Assembly (NCBI RefSeq): GCF_036347135.1
Contig: NZ_CP108938.1
Coordinates: forward strand, 744,001 to 808,000
DNA: 64,000 nucleotides
From: Streptomyces sp. NBC_00775
Lineage (GTDB): Bacteria; Actinomycetota; Actinomycetes; Streptomycetales; Streptomycetaceae
Direction of reading: 5' to 3'
In this document: one piece after another, positions 26,348-35,728 of the stretch
How positions within the stretch are numbered: position 1 is the stretch's first letter
Layout of the letters: every line of letters begins with the position of its first letter
Program-made: the position numbers and the translations under genes
The notes under the pieces: model-generated
What the model saw: only the letters and a program-made list of their open reading frames with translations
Databases searched by the model: none
Told to the model about the DNA's origin: nothing

Positions 26348-26373
26348 GGAACACCTGCCGGTGGTTCTCCGTT
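26348..26373 (+). promoter_or_regulatory. ECF sigma-type promoter candidate
   Basis: GGAAC-N18-GTT fits group IV (SigE/SigR-like) promoters of Streptomyces. Its start near 26380 would produce the small RNA that ends at the T-rich terminator at 26502-26545. Confidence 0.45.
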
Positions 26374-26379
26374 GAACAG

Positions 26380-26545
26380 GACGTGGGTGCGGATGGAACA
26401 GTGTCCCCGGGCCTAACCTTTTGCCCACAGGGACGATCGTTCGGCTGAAGCCCTGTGGAGCCCCCGCCGTGAGGCGACCGCCGTCCGTGCCCACCACAGG
26501 CGACCCCGACCGAGATTCCCCCGTCCGGTCGGGGTCTTTTCTTTG
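26380..26545 (+). ncRNA. Candidate small RNA in the methyltransferase-SDR gap
   Basis: The gap holds an apparent transcription unit with no ORF: a promoter candidate (26348-26373), a hairpin CCACAGGG / CCCTGTGG (26425-26432 with 26451-26458, 18-base loop), a C-rich stretch, and a Rho-independent terminator (stem 26502-26512 with 26526-26536, loop with five C, then TTTTCTTT). A T-tailed terminator is unusual in this GC-rich genome. The C-rich loops recall the actinobacterial 6C RNA class, but the run is only five C and I do not assign it. Confidence 0.5.
26502..26545 (+). terminator. Rho-independent terminator with T-tract
   Basis: An 11-bp perfect stem (GACCCCGACCG / CGGTCGGGGTC) has a 13-base loop followed directly by TTTTCTTT. 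It is the most classical intrinsic terminator in the window. Confidence 0.8.
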
Positions 26546-26597
26546 CCCTCTTTGCCCGGGGCGCGGAGTCACCCCTCACCGGCACGGCGGCGTCCGC

Positions 26598-26628
26598 TTG
26601 ACTTCGAGTCCGCTCCAATTCGTAGCGT
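26598..26628 (+). promoter_or_regulatory. Promoter of a probably leaderless SDR transcript
   Basis: TTGACT (26598-26603), a 19-base spacer and TAGCGT (26623-26628) place transcription start at or next to ATG 26636. No ribosome site precedes the ATG, which fits leaderless translation. Confidence 0.5.
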
Positions 26629-26635
26629 GCACGTC

Positions 26636-27595
26636 ATGACCACTGCACAGCACAAGATCGGCTCGGGTTTCGGTGCCCGGAGCACCGCCGACGACGTCCT
26701 TCACGGCATCGACCTCTCCGGAAAGCTCGCGATCGTCACGGGCGGCTACTCAGGCCTCGGACTGGAGGCGACGCGCTCGCTCGCCAAAGCCGGCGCCCGT
26801 GTCGTCGTTCCCGCGCGGCGCCCGGCCGTCGCCCGGGAGGCGCTGGACGGCGTCGACGGGGTCGAGGTGGACGAGCTCGACCTCGGCGACCTGGAGAGCG
26901 TGCGCACCTTCGCCGAGCGGTTCCTCGCCTCGGGCCGCGTCATCGACATCGCCATCGACAACGCCGGAATCATGGCCTGCCCCGAGACGCGGGTCGGACC
27001 CGGCTGGGAGGCCCAGTTCGCGACCAACCACCTCGGTCACTACGCGCTCGTGAACCGGCTCTGGCCGGCGATCGAGCCGGGCGGAGCGCGCGTCGTGTCC
27101 GTGTCGTCCGCCGCTCACCACTTCTCCGGCATCCGCTGGGACGACGTGCACTGGAAGAACGGCTACGACAAGTGGGAGGCGTACGGCCAGGCGAAGACGG
27201 CGAACGTGCTGTTCGCCGTGCACCTGGACCGGCTCGGCCGGGATTCCGGCGTACGGGCCTTCTCCCTGCACCCCGGTGGCATCCTCACACCGCTCCAGCG
27301 TCACATCCCCAGGGAGGAGATGGTCGAGCGCGGCTGGATCGACGAGAGCGGCACCCTGCTGAACCCCGAGGGCTTCAAGACGCCCGAGCAGGGCGCGGCC
27401 ACCCAGGTGTGGGCCGCGACCTCGCCGCAGCTGGCCGGCATGGGCGGGGTGTACTGCGAGGACTGCGACATCGCCGAGCCCGCTCCGGCGGACGGCACCC
27501 GGGTCGGCGTACGCGACTACGCGACCGACCCCGAGCAGGCCGCGCGCCTGTGGGAGCTGTCGGCGGAGCTGACCGGGGTGAACGCGTTCGCGTGA
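26636..27595 (+). CDS. Short-chain dehydrogenase (retinol dehydrogenase-like)
   Basis: The 319-residue SDR has the NADP loop TGGYSGLG, the DNAGIMA motif (NNAG equivalent), active Ser in SVSSAAHH and Tyr/Lys in YGQAK. The C-terminus is longer than classical SDRs, as in the retinol dehydrogenase/WW-oxidoreductase group. It should oxidise or reduce a hydrophobic alcohol or carbonyl; the substrate is unknown. The gene appears leaderless and converges on an alpha/beta hydrolase. Confidence 0.88.
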   Translation: MTTAQHKIGSGFGARSTADDVLHGIDLSGKLAIVTGGYSGLGLEATRSLAKAGARVVVPARRPAVAREALDGVDGVEVDELDLGDLESVRTFAERFLASGRVIDIAIDNAGIMACPETRVGPGWEAQFATNHLGHYALVNRLWPAIEPGGARVVSVSSAAHHFSGIRWDDVHWKNGYDKWEAYGQAKTANVLFAVHLDRLGRDSGVRAFSLHPGGILTPLQRHIPREEMVERGWIDESGTLLNPEGFKTPEQGAATQVWAATSPQLAGMGGVYCEDCDIAEPAPADGTRVGVRDYATDPEQAARLWELSAELTGVNAFA

Positions 27596-27632
27596 CGGCC
27601 GTACGACCGCAGGACCGCAGGACCGAACAGGG

Positions 27633-28466
27633 TCATGAGCGGGTGATGAACTCCCGCAGGTCCGCCGTGAGTCGCTCGGCGTGCGTGGCGAACAGGCCGT
27701 GGCCCGCGTTCTCGTAGACCTTGAGGGTGCTGTCGGGCAGCAGTTCCGCCGACCGCCGGCCGGTCAGGTCCAGGGGCGCCGACGCGTCGTGCGTGCCGTG
27801 CACGACGAGGACGGGCAGGTCGAGCTTGGCCAGTTCGGGGGCCACGTTCAGGGTGACCACGAGGTCGCCCAGGGCCGCCCCGGCTCGCGCGGTCGCTCCG
27901 TGGCAGCGGTCGACCATGGAGCGCACGTACGCCTCGGAGAGGTCGTTCCCCGGGAGGTCGAGGGCGAAGAACGCGCGGGCGCCGTCCGCGAAGAACGCGG
28001 CCCGGTCGCGTCGGAAGGTGTCGTTGCCGGCCCGGATGAGCGCCGGGTCGACGCCTCCGGGGTGATCCACGGACCGGACGGCGCCCGGCACCATGCCCGC
28101 GACCAGCGCCACCCCGGCCACCCGCCCGGCTCCGTGCCGGGTCAGGCAGCGCACGATCTCGGCGGTCCCCAGCGAGTGCCCGGCCAGCGTCACCTCCCGC
28201 AGGTCCAGGTGCCTGAGCAGCCCGTCGAGATCGTCGGCGAGGCTGTCGAGGTCGAAGCCGCCCCACACGTCGTCGGACCGTCCGTGCCCCCGCCGGTCGA
28301 ACCCGACGCAGCGGAACCCGTCCTCGGCGAGCGGGAGCATCTGGTACTCCCACATCTCCGTACCGAAGTAGGAGCTGTTGACGAACACGACCACCTGGCC
28401 GTCGGCGGGCCCGTAGTCCACGAAGTGCAGCCGGGCGCCATCGACGGGGCTCTCGAAGTACGGCAT
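27633..28466 (-). CDS. Alpha/beta hydrolase
   Basis: The 277-residue serine hydrolase has nucleophile elbow AGHSLG, acid in HGTHDASAP and His in ENAGHGLF, a complete triad. The general fold and oxyanion region (VFVNSSYFGTEMW) resemble cofactor-free haloperoxidase-like esterases. The substrate is not predictable. ATG 28466 follows GGGAGG by seven bases. Confidence 0.85.
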   Translation of the reverse strand: MPYFESPVDGARLHFVDYGPADGQVVVFVNSSYFGTEMWEYQMLPLAEDGFRCVGFDRRGHGRSDDVWGGFDLDSLADDLDGLLRHLDLREVTLAGHSLGTAEIVRCLTRHGAGRVAGVALVAGMVPGAVRSVDHPGGVDPALIRAGNDTFRRDRAAFFADGARAFFALDLPGNDLSEAYVRSMVDRCHGATARAGAALGDLVVTLNVAPELAKLDLPVLVVHGTHDASAPLDLTGRRSAELLPDSTLKVYENAGHGLFATHAERLTADLREFITRS

Positions 28467-28591
28467 GGGGATCCTCCCGGAATCCGGTGACGGGCGAGTG
28501 GGTACGCCCTTCATGGTTCCGGGAGGCGGTGGCCTGGTCGATTACCTCACAGGTCATACGAACGGGAGCGGGGAGGACCCGCTGACGTCGA

Positions 28592-29914
28592 TCAGTGCGG
28601 AGCGCGCTCCTCCAGGGCCGTGCGCCAGGCCGGGGGCGGGCCCTCGCTCGCGGGTTCGGCGCGCCGCCCGCCCCGTGCGAAGAAGTCGGCCAGTGGCAGG
28701 ATCGCGGCGCCGACCGTGACGGCGTCCGGGCCGAGTCTGCCGAGGTCGATGGAGACGCGCTCGGCGGGGTAGCGCAGGGCGTACGAGGCGGCGTACCGGC
28801 GTACGGCGGGCAGGAAGCGGGTGCCGAGCTGGAGGCCCGCCCAGCCGCCGATGAGGATCCGCTCGGGCTGGAAGAGGTTGATCAGGTCGGAGAGGCCCGC
28901 GCCCAGGTACTCGGCGGTCTCCTCCAGGACGGCGAGCGCCACCGGGTCGGGCTCGGTGTCCCCGGCCGGGTACGCGGCGGCGAGCATCGCGGTGAGCGCC
29001 GTCTCCTCGTCGGTGCCCTCGGGCGGGCGTCCGCCTGCCTCACGCCAGCGGTCGAGGAGCGCCTCCGCCCCCGCGTAGGCCTCCAGGCAGCCCAGGGCGC
29101 CGCAGCGGCAGCGGCGCCCCCTGACGCGTACCGTCAGGTGCCCCCATTCGACGGACCGGCCGTTCTCCACCTCCTCGGTGACGAGGCAGGCGCCGACGCC
29201 GGAGCCGAAGAGGACCACGACCGCGTTGCGGGCGCCGCGTCCGGCGCCGAACCACATCTCGGCCTGGCCGAGGGTCCGGGCGCCGTTGTCCGCGAAGTAC
29301 GGGACGGTGTCGGGGAGTTCGCAGGTGGAGCGGAGCAGGGATTCGAGCGGGACGGCGTCCCAGCCGATCGTCTGGCCGTGCACGACCGCGCCGCGCTCCG
29401 GGGTGCGGGCCACGATGCCGGGGACGCCGATACCGACGCCGAGGAGCTGCTCCGGGGCGATCCCCGTCTCGGCGAGGACCTCGGCGATGCCGTCGCGGAT
29501 ATGGCCGACGATGACGTCGACGTCGTACTCCTGGGGCTTCAGCGGCCGGTCGGCCTCGTATCCCTGGCGCTCCAACGGCCGTTCGGTGCGGGCGAGTTCG
29601 GTGAGGGTCAGGTCGAACAGCTCGACGCGGACGCGGGTTTCGCCGACGTCTACGCCGATCATGTGGCCGCTGCCCGGCACCACGCGCAGCAGGGTGCGCG
29701 GGCGGCCGCCGTCGGAGTCGACGCTGCCCGCCTCCTCAACCAGTCCGTCGGCAACGAGTTCGGCGACCACATTGCTGATCGAACCGGAACTCAGACCCGT
29801 GGCCGGCCCCAGCTCGTAGCGGCTCATCGGTCCGTCGAAATACAACCGTTGCAGCACGGCGGTGCGATTGCCCCGCCGCAGGTCACGCACTGTCCGCCCG
29901 TTCCGCCCCGCCAT
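28592..29914 (-). CDS. ROK-family sugar-responsive repressor
   Basis: The 440-residue protein has an N-terminal winged helix (about 18-65, recognition region SSGSISNVVAELVADGLV) and a C-terminal ROK sugar-kinase-like domain with the zinc motif CRCGALGCLEAY and the EWGH His. It is divergent from the ABC transporter/GH1 operon. I infer that it binds the 23-bp site that overlaps the promoters of that operon and of the secreted GH16 gene, and lets go when a beta-glucan-derived sugar binds. A Met/Arg-Gly C-terminal tail extends slightly beyond the usual length. Confidence 0.88.
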   Translation of the reverse strand: MAGRNGRTVRDLRRGNRTAVLQRLYFDGPMSRYELGPATGLSSGSISNVVAELVADGLVEEAGSVDSDGGRPRTLLRVVPGSGHMIGVDVGETRVRVELFDLTLTELARTERPLERQGYEADRPLKPQEYDVDVIVGHIRDGIAEVLAETGIAPEQLLGVGIGVPGIVARTPERGAVVHGQTIGWDAVPLESLLRSTCELPDTVPYFADNGARTLGQAEMWFGAGRGARNAVVVLFGSGVGACLVTEEVENGRSVEWGHLTVRVRGRRCRCGALGCLEAYAGAEALLDRWREAGGRPPEGTDEETALTAMLAAAYPAGDTEPDPVALAVLEETAEYLGAGLSDLINLFQPERILIGGWAGLQLGTRFLPAVRRYAASYALRYPAERVSIDLGRLGPDAVTVGAAILPLADFFARGGRRAEPASEGPPPAWRTALEERAPH

Positions 29915-29964
29915 GAGAATCCCTTCCCGCCTGCCCGACCTGCAAGATACCCCTGCGCGATCCC

Positions 29965-30009
29965 TTGACGCGACTTTCTTCCGGGTCTTAACTCACGTCC
30001 TAAATTAAG
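29965..30009 (+). promoter_or_regulatory. Promoter and predicted ROK operator of the ABC/GH1 operon
   Basis: TTGACG (29965-29970), 17 bases, and TTAACT (29988-29993) form a promoter. The 23-base site 29987-30009 begins CTTAACTCAC and ends AAATTAAG with CTTAA/TTAAG ends as inverted repeat, and matches the GH16 site (20402-20424) at 19 of 23 positions. Confidence 0.7.
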
Positions 30010-30083
30010 CCATGAGGGTCGTTCGGGAAGTGAACGCAGACGGCTCTCGTGGCTCTCCCTCCGGGAAAGGGACATACCCAGCC

Positions 30084-31397
30084 ATGCGCAGAATCCGAGC
30101 CGCGGCCGCCGGTGCGGTCACCATCTCCCTGCTGACCGCCGTGACCGCCTGTGGCGGCGGCTCGTCAAATGGCGGTTCCAACGACTCGCCGAAGACGCTC
30201 ACGTACTGGGCCTCCAACCAGGGCGCCAGCATCGAGGTGGACAAGAAGGTCCTCCAGCCCGAACTCAACAAGTTCGAGAAGCAGACCGGGATCAAGGTCA
30301 AGGTGGAGGTCGTGCCCTGGTCCGACCTGCTCAACCGGATCCTCGCCGCGACCACGTCCGGTCAGGGCCCCGACGTCCTCAACATCGGCAACACCTGGAG
30401 CGCCTCGTTGCAGGCCACCGGGGCGCTGCTGCCGTGGGACGCGAAGAACTTCGCCAAGATCGGCGGCAAGGACCGCTTCGTCGACTCGGCGCTCGGCTCG
30501 ACGGGGGCTCAGGGCAAGGACCCGGCCGCGGTGCCGCTGTACTCGATGGCGTACGCGCTCTACTACAACAAGAAGATGTTCGCCGACGCGGGGATATCCC
30601 AGCCGCCGACCACCTGGGACGAGCTGATCGCCGACGGCAAGAAGCTCTCCAAGGACGGCAAGTGGGGCCTGGGAGCCGAGGGTTCGAACCCGTCGGAGAA
30701 CATCCATCACACCTTCGTCTTCGCCCAGCAGCACGGCGCCGGGTTCTTCACCGCCGACGGCAAGCCCGACTTCACCTCGGACGGCACGGTCGCCGCGGTC
30801 AAGCAGTACGTCGACCTGATGGCCAAGGACAAGATCATCGCGCCGGGCAACGCCGAGTACGCGCAGAACCAGTCCGTGAGCGACTTCGCCAAGGGCAAGA
30901 ACGCGATGCTGCTGTGGCAGTCCGCCTCCGCCAACCTGAAGTCCCAGGGCATGAGCGAGGACGCGTACGGCATCGCGCCGGTGCCCGTGCAGTCCGGCAC
31001 CCCGGGGACGGGCACGAACGTCAACTCGATGGTCGCGGGCATCAACCTGGCCGTCTTCAAGAACACCGACAACCTCGACGGTGCCACGAAGTTCGTGAAG
31101 TTCATGACCAGTGACGCGGAGCAGAAGGTCCTCAACACGGCGTACAGCTCGATCCCGCCGGTCAAGACCGCCCAGACGGACGCCACCTTCAACACCCCGG
31201 CGAACGCGGTCCTCAAGGACACCCTGGCCAAGAGCGCCGCAGCGCTTCCGCAGGTCGCCGACGAGTCCCAGTTCGAGACGGCGGTCGGTACGGCGGTCAA
31301 GGAGCTGTTCGCCGCTGCCGCCGCCGGACACCCGGTCACCACGGCGTCGGTGAAGGCGGCGCTCCAGAAGGCCCAGCAGCAGATGCCGACGAAGTGA
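30084..31397 (+). CDS. Sugar ABC transporter substrate-binding lipoprotein
   Basis: The 437-residue extracytoplasmic lipoprotein has a signal peptide with lipobox VTAC and the family 1 sugar-binding fold (TYWASNQG, GPDVLNIGNTW, PLYSMAYALYYNKKMF). It captures an oligosaccharide for the two permeases that follow. ATG 30084 is chosen to place the signal peptide. Its stop overlaps the first permease start by GTGA. With the GH1 enzyme at the operon end, a beta-gluco-oligosaccharide is the probable ligand. No ATPase gene is present, so the general MsiK-type ATPase is likely shared. Confidence 0.9.
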   Translation: MRRIRAAAAGAVTISLLTAVTACGGGSSNGGSNDSPKTLTYWASNQGASIEVDKKVLQPELNKFEKQTGIKVKVEVVPWSDLLNRILAATTSGQGPDVLNIGNTWSASLQATGALLPWDAKNFAKIGGKDRFVDSALGSTGAQGKDPAAVPLYSMAYALYYNKKMFADAGISQPPTTWDELIADGKKLSKDGKWGLGAEGSNPSENIHHTFVFAQQHGAGFFTADGKPDFTSDGTVAAVKQYVDLMAKDKIIAPGNAEYAQNQSVSDFAKGKNAMLLWQSASANLKSQGMSEDAYGIAPVPVQSGTPGTGTNVNSMVAGINLAVFKNTDNLDGATKFVKFMTSDAEQKVLNTAYSSIPPVKTAQTDATFNTPANAVLKDTLAKSAAALPQVADESQFETAVGTAVKELFAAAAAGHPVTTASVKAALQKAQQQMPTK

Positions 31398-32413
31398 GCG
31401 CGAGCACCGACATGACCACCACGACCGCCGCCTCCGCCGACTCCGGCGAGCGGACGGTGCGCAAGAGCTCCCCCGGTGCGGCACGCGGTCCCCGCCGCAC
31501 CGGGCGCGTCCGGCGCATCGGACTGCCCTATCTGCTGCTCCTGCCCGCCCTGCTCCTCGAACTCCTCGTCCACCTGGTGCCGATGGTGATCGGCATCGTG
31601 ATGAGCTTCAAGGAACTCACCCAGTTCTACATCCGCGACTGGGGCACCGCGCCCTGGTCCGGCTTCGACAACTACAAGGTCTCCGTGGACTTCAGCGCGC
31701 CCATCGGCAAGGCGCTGCTCCACTCGTTCCTCGTCACCGTCGGCTTCACCCTGCTCTCGGTCGGCCTGTGCTGGCTGATCGGCACGGCCGCCGCGGTCTA
31801 CATGCAGGACGCCTTCCGCGGCCGCGGCCTGCTCCGGGCACTCTTCCTCGTCCCCTACGCACTGCCGGTGTACGCAGCCGTCATCACCTGGGTGTTCATG
31901 TTCCAGCACGACAACGGCCTGGTGAACCACGTCCTGCACGACCAGCTGCACCTCACCGACAAGCCGTCCTTCTGGCTGATCGGCGACAACAGCTTCTACG
32001 CCCTGCTCACCGTGTCGGTGTGGAAGGGCTGGCCGTTCGCCTTCCTCATCGTCATGGCCGGCCTGCAGAACATCCCGGGCGAGCTGTACGAGGCGGCGGC
32101 CCTCGACGGGGCCGGCATGTGGCAACGGATCCGCCGCATCACCCTGCCGTCACTGCGCCCGGTCAACCAGGTCCTGGTCCTGGTGCTGTTCCTGTGGACG
32201 TTCAACGACTTCAACACGCCGTACGTCCTGTTCGGCAAGACCGCTCCGGAGGCCGCGGACCTCATCTCGGTCCACATCTATCAGGCCTCGTTCGTCACCT
32301 GGAACTTCGGCACCGGCTCCGCCATGTCCGTGCTGCTGCTGCTCTTCCTGCTCGCCGTGACGGGCGTCTACCTGCTGCTGACCTCCCGAGGAAGGAAGAC
32401 GGCCGATGTCTAG
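31394..32413 (+). CDS. Sugar ABC permease, MalF type
   Basis: The 339-residue inner-membrane protein has six helices after a cytoplasmic N-terminal extension and the EAA loop ELYEAAALDGAGMWQRIRRITLP. It forms the channel with the next gene product. GTG 31394 overlaps the binding-protein stop; its own end overlaps the next start by eight bases. Confidence 0.92.
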   Translation: MSASTDMTTTTAASADSGERTVRKSSPGAARGPRRTGRVRRIGLPYLLLLPALLLELLVHLVPMVIGIVMSFKELTQFYIRDWGTAPWSGFDNYKVSVDFSAPIGKALLHSFLVTVGFTLLSVGLCWLIGTAAAVYMQDAFRGRGLLRALFLVPYALPVYAAVITWVFMFQHDNGLVNHVLHDQLHLTDKPSFWLIGDNSFYALLTVSVWKGWPFAFLIVMAGLQNIPGELYEAAALDGAGMWQRIRRITLPSLRPVNQVLVLVLFLWTFNDFNTPYVLFGKTAPEAADLISVHIYQASFVTWNFGTGSAMSVLLLLFLLAVTGVYLLLTSRGRKTADV

Positions 32414-33281
32414 CACCTCCACGACGAGCCGCCGCTCCCCGATGGCGCCACCGCGGTCCTTCCTCTGGTCCCGGCGGATCTTCCTCACCCTGCTCACCGG
32501 GTTCGTCCTGGTGCCCGTCTACGTGATGGTCTCCAGCTCCCTGAAGCCGCTCGCGGACGTGTCGGGGAAGTTCCGCTGGCTGCCGAGCGGGCTCACGTTC
32601 CGCCCGTACATCGACATCTGGTCGACGGTCCCGCTGGCGAGGTATTTCGTGAACTCGCTGATCGTGGCGGGCGCGGCGACGGTCTGTTCCGTCGTGATCG
32701 CGGTCTTCGCGGCGTACGCGGTCAGCCGCTACTCCTTCCGCGGCAAGCGCGTCTTCACGGTCACCGTGCTGTCGACGCAGATGTTCCCCGGCATCCTCTT
32801 CCTGCTCCCGCTGTTCCTCCTCTACGTCAACATCGGCAACGCCACCGGCATCGCCCTGTTCGGTTCGCGCGGCGGCCTGATCCTCACGTATCTCACCTTC
32901 TCCCTGCCGTTCTCGATCTGGATGCTGATCGGGTACTTCGACTCGGTGCCGCGCGACCTGGACGAGGCGGCGCTGGTCGACGGCTGCGGGCCGCTCGGGG
33001 CCCTGTTCCGTGTGGTCGTGCCCGCCGCGGTTCCGGGCATCGTCGCGGTCGCCGTCTACGCCTTCATGACCGCCTGGGGCGAGGTGCTGTTCGCGTCGGT
33101 GATGACCAACGACACCACGCGCACGCTCGCCGTCGGGCTCCAGGGCTACTCCACGCTCAACGACGTGTACTGGAACCAGATCATGGCCGCCTCGCTCGTC
33201 GTCAGCGTGCCCGTGGTCGCCGGGTTCCTGCTGCTCCAGCGCTATCTCGTCGCCGGGCTCACTGCCGGAGCCGTCAAGTGA
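32406..33281 (+). CDS. Sugar ABC permease, MalG type
   Basis: The 291-residue protein has six membrane helices and the EAA loop [20 protein letters not shown]. It pairs with the MalF-type permease. ATG 32406 overlaps the previous stop; the end overlaps a possible GTG start of the GH1 gene. Confidence 0.92.
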   Translation: MSSTSTTSRRSPMAPPRSFLWSRRIFLTLLTGFVLVPVYVMVSSSLKPLADVSGKFRWLPSGLTFRPYIDIWSTVPLARYFVNSLIVAGAATVCSVVIAVFAAYAVSRYSFRGKRVFTVTVLSTQMFPGILFLLPLFLLYVNIGNATGIALFGSRGGLILTYLTFSLPFSIWMLIGYFDSVPRDLDEAALVDGCGPLGALFRVVVPAAVPGIVAVAVYAFMTAWGEVLFASVMTNDTTRTLAVGLQGYSTLNDVYWNQIMAASLVVSVPVVAGFLLLQRYLVAGLTAGAVK

Positions 33282-33310
33282 CCAACTCCTCCCAGAACGA
33301 AAGGACTTCC

Positions 33311-34669
33311 GTGACCATCGACCTTGCCGCACTCCCCGAGGACTTCCTGTGGGGCACGGCCACGTCGGCCTACCAGATCGAGGGCGCCGTCGCCGAGGAC
33401 GGCCGCTCCCCCTCCATCTGGGACACCTTCTCGCACACCCCCGGCAAGATCGACAACGGCGACGACGGGGACCTCGCCTGCGACCACTACCACCGCTGGC
33501 GCGAGGACATCGCACTGATGCGTCAACTCGGCACCAACGCCTACCGGTTGTCGATCGCCTGGCCGCGCGTGATGCCGGGCGGCGACGGCCCGGTCAACGC
33601 GAAGGGGCTCGATTTCTACGACGGCCTGATCGACGCCCTCCTGGAGGCGGGCATCACCCCCTCGGTCACCCTCTACCACTGGGACCTGCCGCAGGTGCTC
33701 CAGGACCGGGGCGGCTGGCCGGTACGCGACACCGCTCACCACTTCGCCTCGTACGCGGCGGTCGTCGCCGACCGGCTGGGCGACCGTGTCCAGCACTGGA
33801 CCACGCTCAACGAGCCGCTGTGCTCGGCGTGGATCGGACACCTCGAAGGGCGGATGGCTCCCGGTCTGGCGGATCTCACGGCCGCGGTCCGCGCCTCGTA
33901 CCACCTCCTCCTCGGCCACGGTCTGGCGGTGCAGGCGATCCGTTCGGCGGTCCCGAACGCCCAGGTCGGCATCGTCAACAACCTGGCCAGCGTCGAGGCC
34001 GCCACCGACCGCCCCGAGGACATCGCGGCCGCCCTCCGAATGGACGGTCACACCAACCGCTGGTGGCTGGACCCGGTCCACGGCCGCGGCTTCCCGGCAG
34101 ACATGCGCGAGGTGTACGGGGTCGAACTCCCGGAGCTTCCCGGCGACTTGGAGACCATGGCCGCGCCGCTGGACTGGCTGGGCCTCAACTACTACTTCCC
34201 GTCCACCGTCGCCGACGACCCCAGCGGACCGGCCCCGCGCGTGCGTACGGTCCGCCGTCTCGGAGTGCCCCGCACCGGCATGGACTGGGAAGTCGACGCC
34301 GCCGGCATCGAGCGCCTGCTGCTCCGCCTGACGGACGACTACGGCGCCCGCAGGATCTACGTCACGGAGAACGGCTCCGCCTATCCCGACGTCGTACGCC
34401 CCGACGGAACCGTCGACGACCCCGAGCGCACCGCGTACCTCGAACAGCACCTCGCCGCCTGCACATCAGCCGTCCGCAAGGGCGTTCCGCTCGCCGGCTA
34501 CTTCGCCTGGTCGCTGCTCGACAACTTCGAGTGGGCGTACGGCTACGACAAGCGCTTCGGGCTCGTGCACGTCGACTACAAGACACAGAAGCGCACGGTG
34601 AAGGGCAGCGGGCACCGGTACGCGGACATCATCCGGGCGCATGGCGGGAGGGGGCGCAACGCGGCCTGA
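33311..34669 (+). CDS. GH1 beta-glucosidase
   Basis: The 452-residue cytoplasmic enzyme hydrolyses imported beta-glucosides. Acid/base Glu is in TLNEP and nucleophile Glu in YVTENG, and the family signature [14 protein letters not shown] opens the barrel. GTG 33311 is preferred because AAAGGA lies five to six bases upstream; an in-frame GTG at 33278 overlaps the permease stop and would add eleven residues. It closes the ABC operon, the usual place for the intracellular glucosidase, and should act on laminari-oligosaccharides if the regulon link to GH16 is right. Confidence 0.92.
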   Translation: MTIDLAALPEDFLWGTATSAYQIEGAVAEDGRSPSIWDTFSHTPGKIDNGDDGDLACDHYHRWREDIALMRQLGTNAYRLSIAWPRVMPGGDGPVNAKGLDFYDGLIDALLEAGITPSVTLYHWDLPQVLQDRGGWPVRDTAHHFASYAAVVADRLGDRVQHWTTLNEPLCSAWIGHLEGRMAPGLADLTAAVRASYHLLLGHGLAVQAIRSAVPNAQVGIVNNLASVEAATDRPEDIAAALRMDGHTNRWWLDPVHGRGFPADMREVYGVELPELPGDLETMAAPLDWLGLNYYFPSTVADDPSGPAPRVRTVRRLGVPRTGMDWEVDAAGIERLLLRLTDDYGARRIYVTENGSAYPDVVRPDGTVDDPERTAYLEQHLAACTSAVRKGVPLAGYFAWSLLDNFEWAYGYDKRFGLVHVDYKTQKRTVKGSGHRYADIIRAHGGRGRNAA

Positions 34670-34768
34670 CACCGGCCGGCGGACGGCCCCTCGCGGGACT
34701 CCATCCCCCGGGTCATCTCATGCGGATCCTTGGCGCGGGTCTCCCAGGGGGCGCCCGCACGCCTTGCC

Positions 34769-35722
34769 CTAGGCGATCTCGTCCAGGGCCGCGACGAGTT
34801 CCGGGGCCACCGCCTCGCGTCTCCAGGCGACGTGTTCGTCGCCTGGTGCGCGGGGCACGGTCTCGACGAGCATGATCAGGTAGAGGTAGCTGCGGTAGAG
34901 GGCGAGGCGTTGCCGGGCCGGGGCGTCGAACTCGACTTGGCCGCGCTCCTCTTGATAGCCGGTCAGGAAATCCTCGTCCTGCCTGATGTCGCCGAGCAGG
35001 GCCAGCGAGACGAAGTCGGCCAGGGGGTCGCCCCAGAACATGCGCTCGCCGTCGATCAGACCACCGATCCGGGGTCCCGCCTCCGTCCGCTCGACCAGGA
35101 TGTTGCCCTGCCACAGGTCGAAGTGGACGAGGCGGGGCACGGCGACCTCGTCCAGCGCGTCGTACGCGGTCTTCGCCGTGCGGGCCACCTCGTCCACGGG
35201 GCGGGGCAGCCAGGCGCGGTAGCGGCGGGCGTCGTCCAGGACGGCGTCGTACATGGCGGTGAAGGCGGTGCGCCAGTCGGGGGCGAGGGGGCCGAGGGCA
35301 CCGGAGGGGTAGCCGAAGCCGGGACCGGTCACGTGGTGAAGGCGGGCCACCAGGCGGCCCAACTCCTCGCGCAGGGCGGCCTGTTCACCTGGCGGCAGGT
35401 CGCCCCAGGGCGCGCCGGCGCAGTGCGTCATCAGCAGATGGCCGTCGAAGCGGTCTCCGACAACCCGGGGCGCCTGTACGCCGACCGTAGCCGCGCCCCG
35501 GTAGAACTCGGCCTCGGAGACGAGGAGTTCCTGTTCGTGCGTCAGGCCGGGAGTGGTGGCCGACGGAGGGACTTTCAGTACGTACCGGGTGCCGTCGGTG
35601 AGTCGCAGCTCCTCGACCTCGTTGTACGTCCCGCCCGTCAGGGCACGGCGGTCGGCGAGACCGCCGGACGGCAGACCCGCCATGTCGAGAACCTGCCGCG
35701 CCCGCTCCCAGCCGTCCACCAC
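34769..35722 (-). CDS. APH-family phosphotransferase
   Basis: The 317-residue kinase-like protein has the Brenner motif HFDLWQGNIL and the metal-binding IDGERMFWGDPLAD. The nucleotide pocket is YVLKVPP. It belongs to the aminoglycoside/fructosamine/choline kinase group, of which most members phosphorylate small hydroxylated compounds. Substrate and any resistance role are unknown. GTG 35722 or 35719 may be the start. It is followed upstream by gene remnants. Confidence 0.82.
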   Translation of the reverse strand: MVDGWERARQVLDMAGLPSGGLADRRALTGGTYNEVEELRLTDGTRYVLKVPPSATTPGLTHEQELLVSEAEFYRGAATVGVQAPRVVGDRFDGHLLMTHCAGAPWGDLPPGEQAALREELGRLVARLHHVTGPGFGYPSGALGPLAPDWRTAFTAMYDAVLDDARRYRAWLPRPVDEVARTAKTAYDALDEVAVPRLVHFDLWQGNILVERTEAGPRIGGLIDGERMFWGDPLADFVSLALLGDIRQDEDFLTGYQEERGQVEFDAPARQRLALYRSYLYLIMLVETVPRAPGDEHVAWRREAVAPELVAALDEIA

Positions 35723-35728
35723 AGCCCC

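Noticed and set aside
26421..26639. Small forward ORF over the terminator before the SDR gene
   Set aside because: It reads through a terminator hairpin, has no ribosome site and no recognisable product.
28595..29968. Forward open frame opposite the ROK gene
   Set aside because: It is a mirror of the ROK coding sequence with no family match; the ROK motifs are unambiguous.
30680..30691. GGGTTCGAACCC, like a tRNA T-loop
   Set aside because: It lies inside the binding-protein gene (codons for EGSNPS), with no tRNA fold around it.
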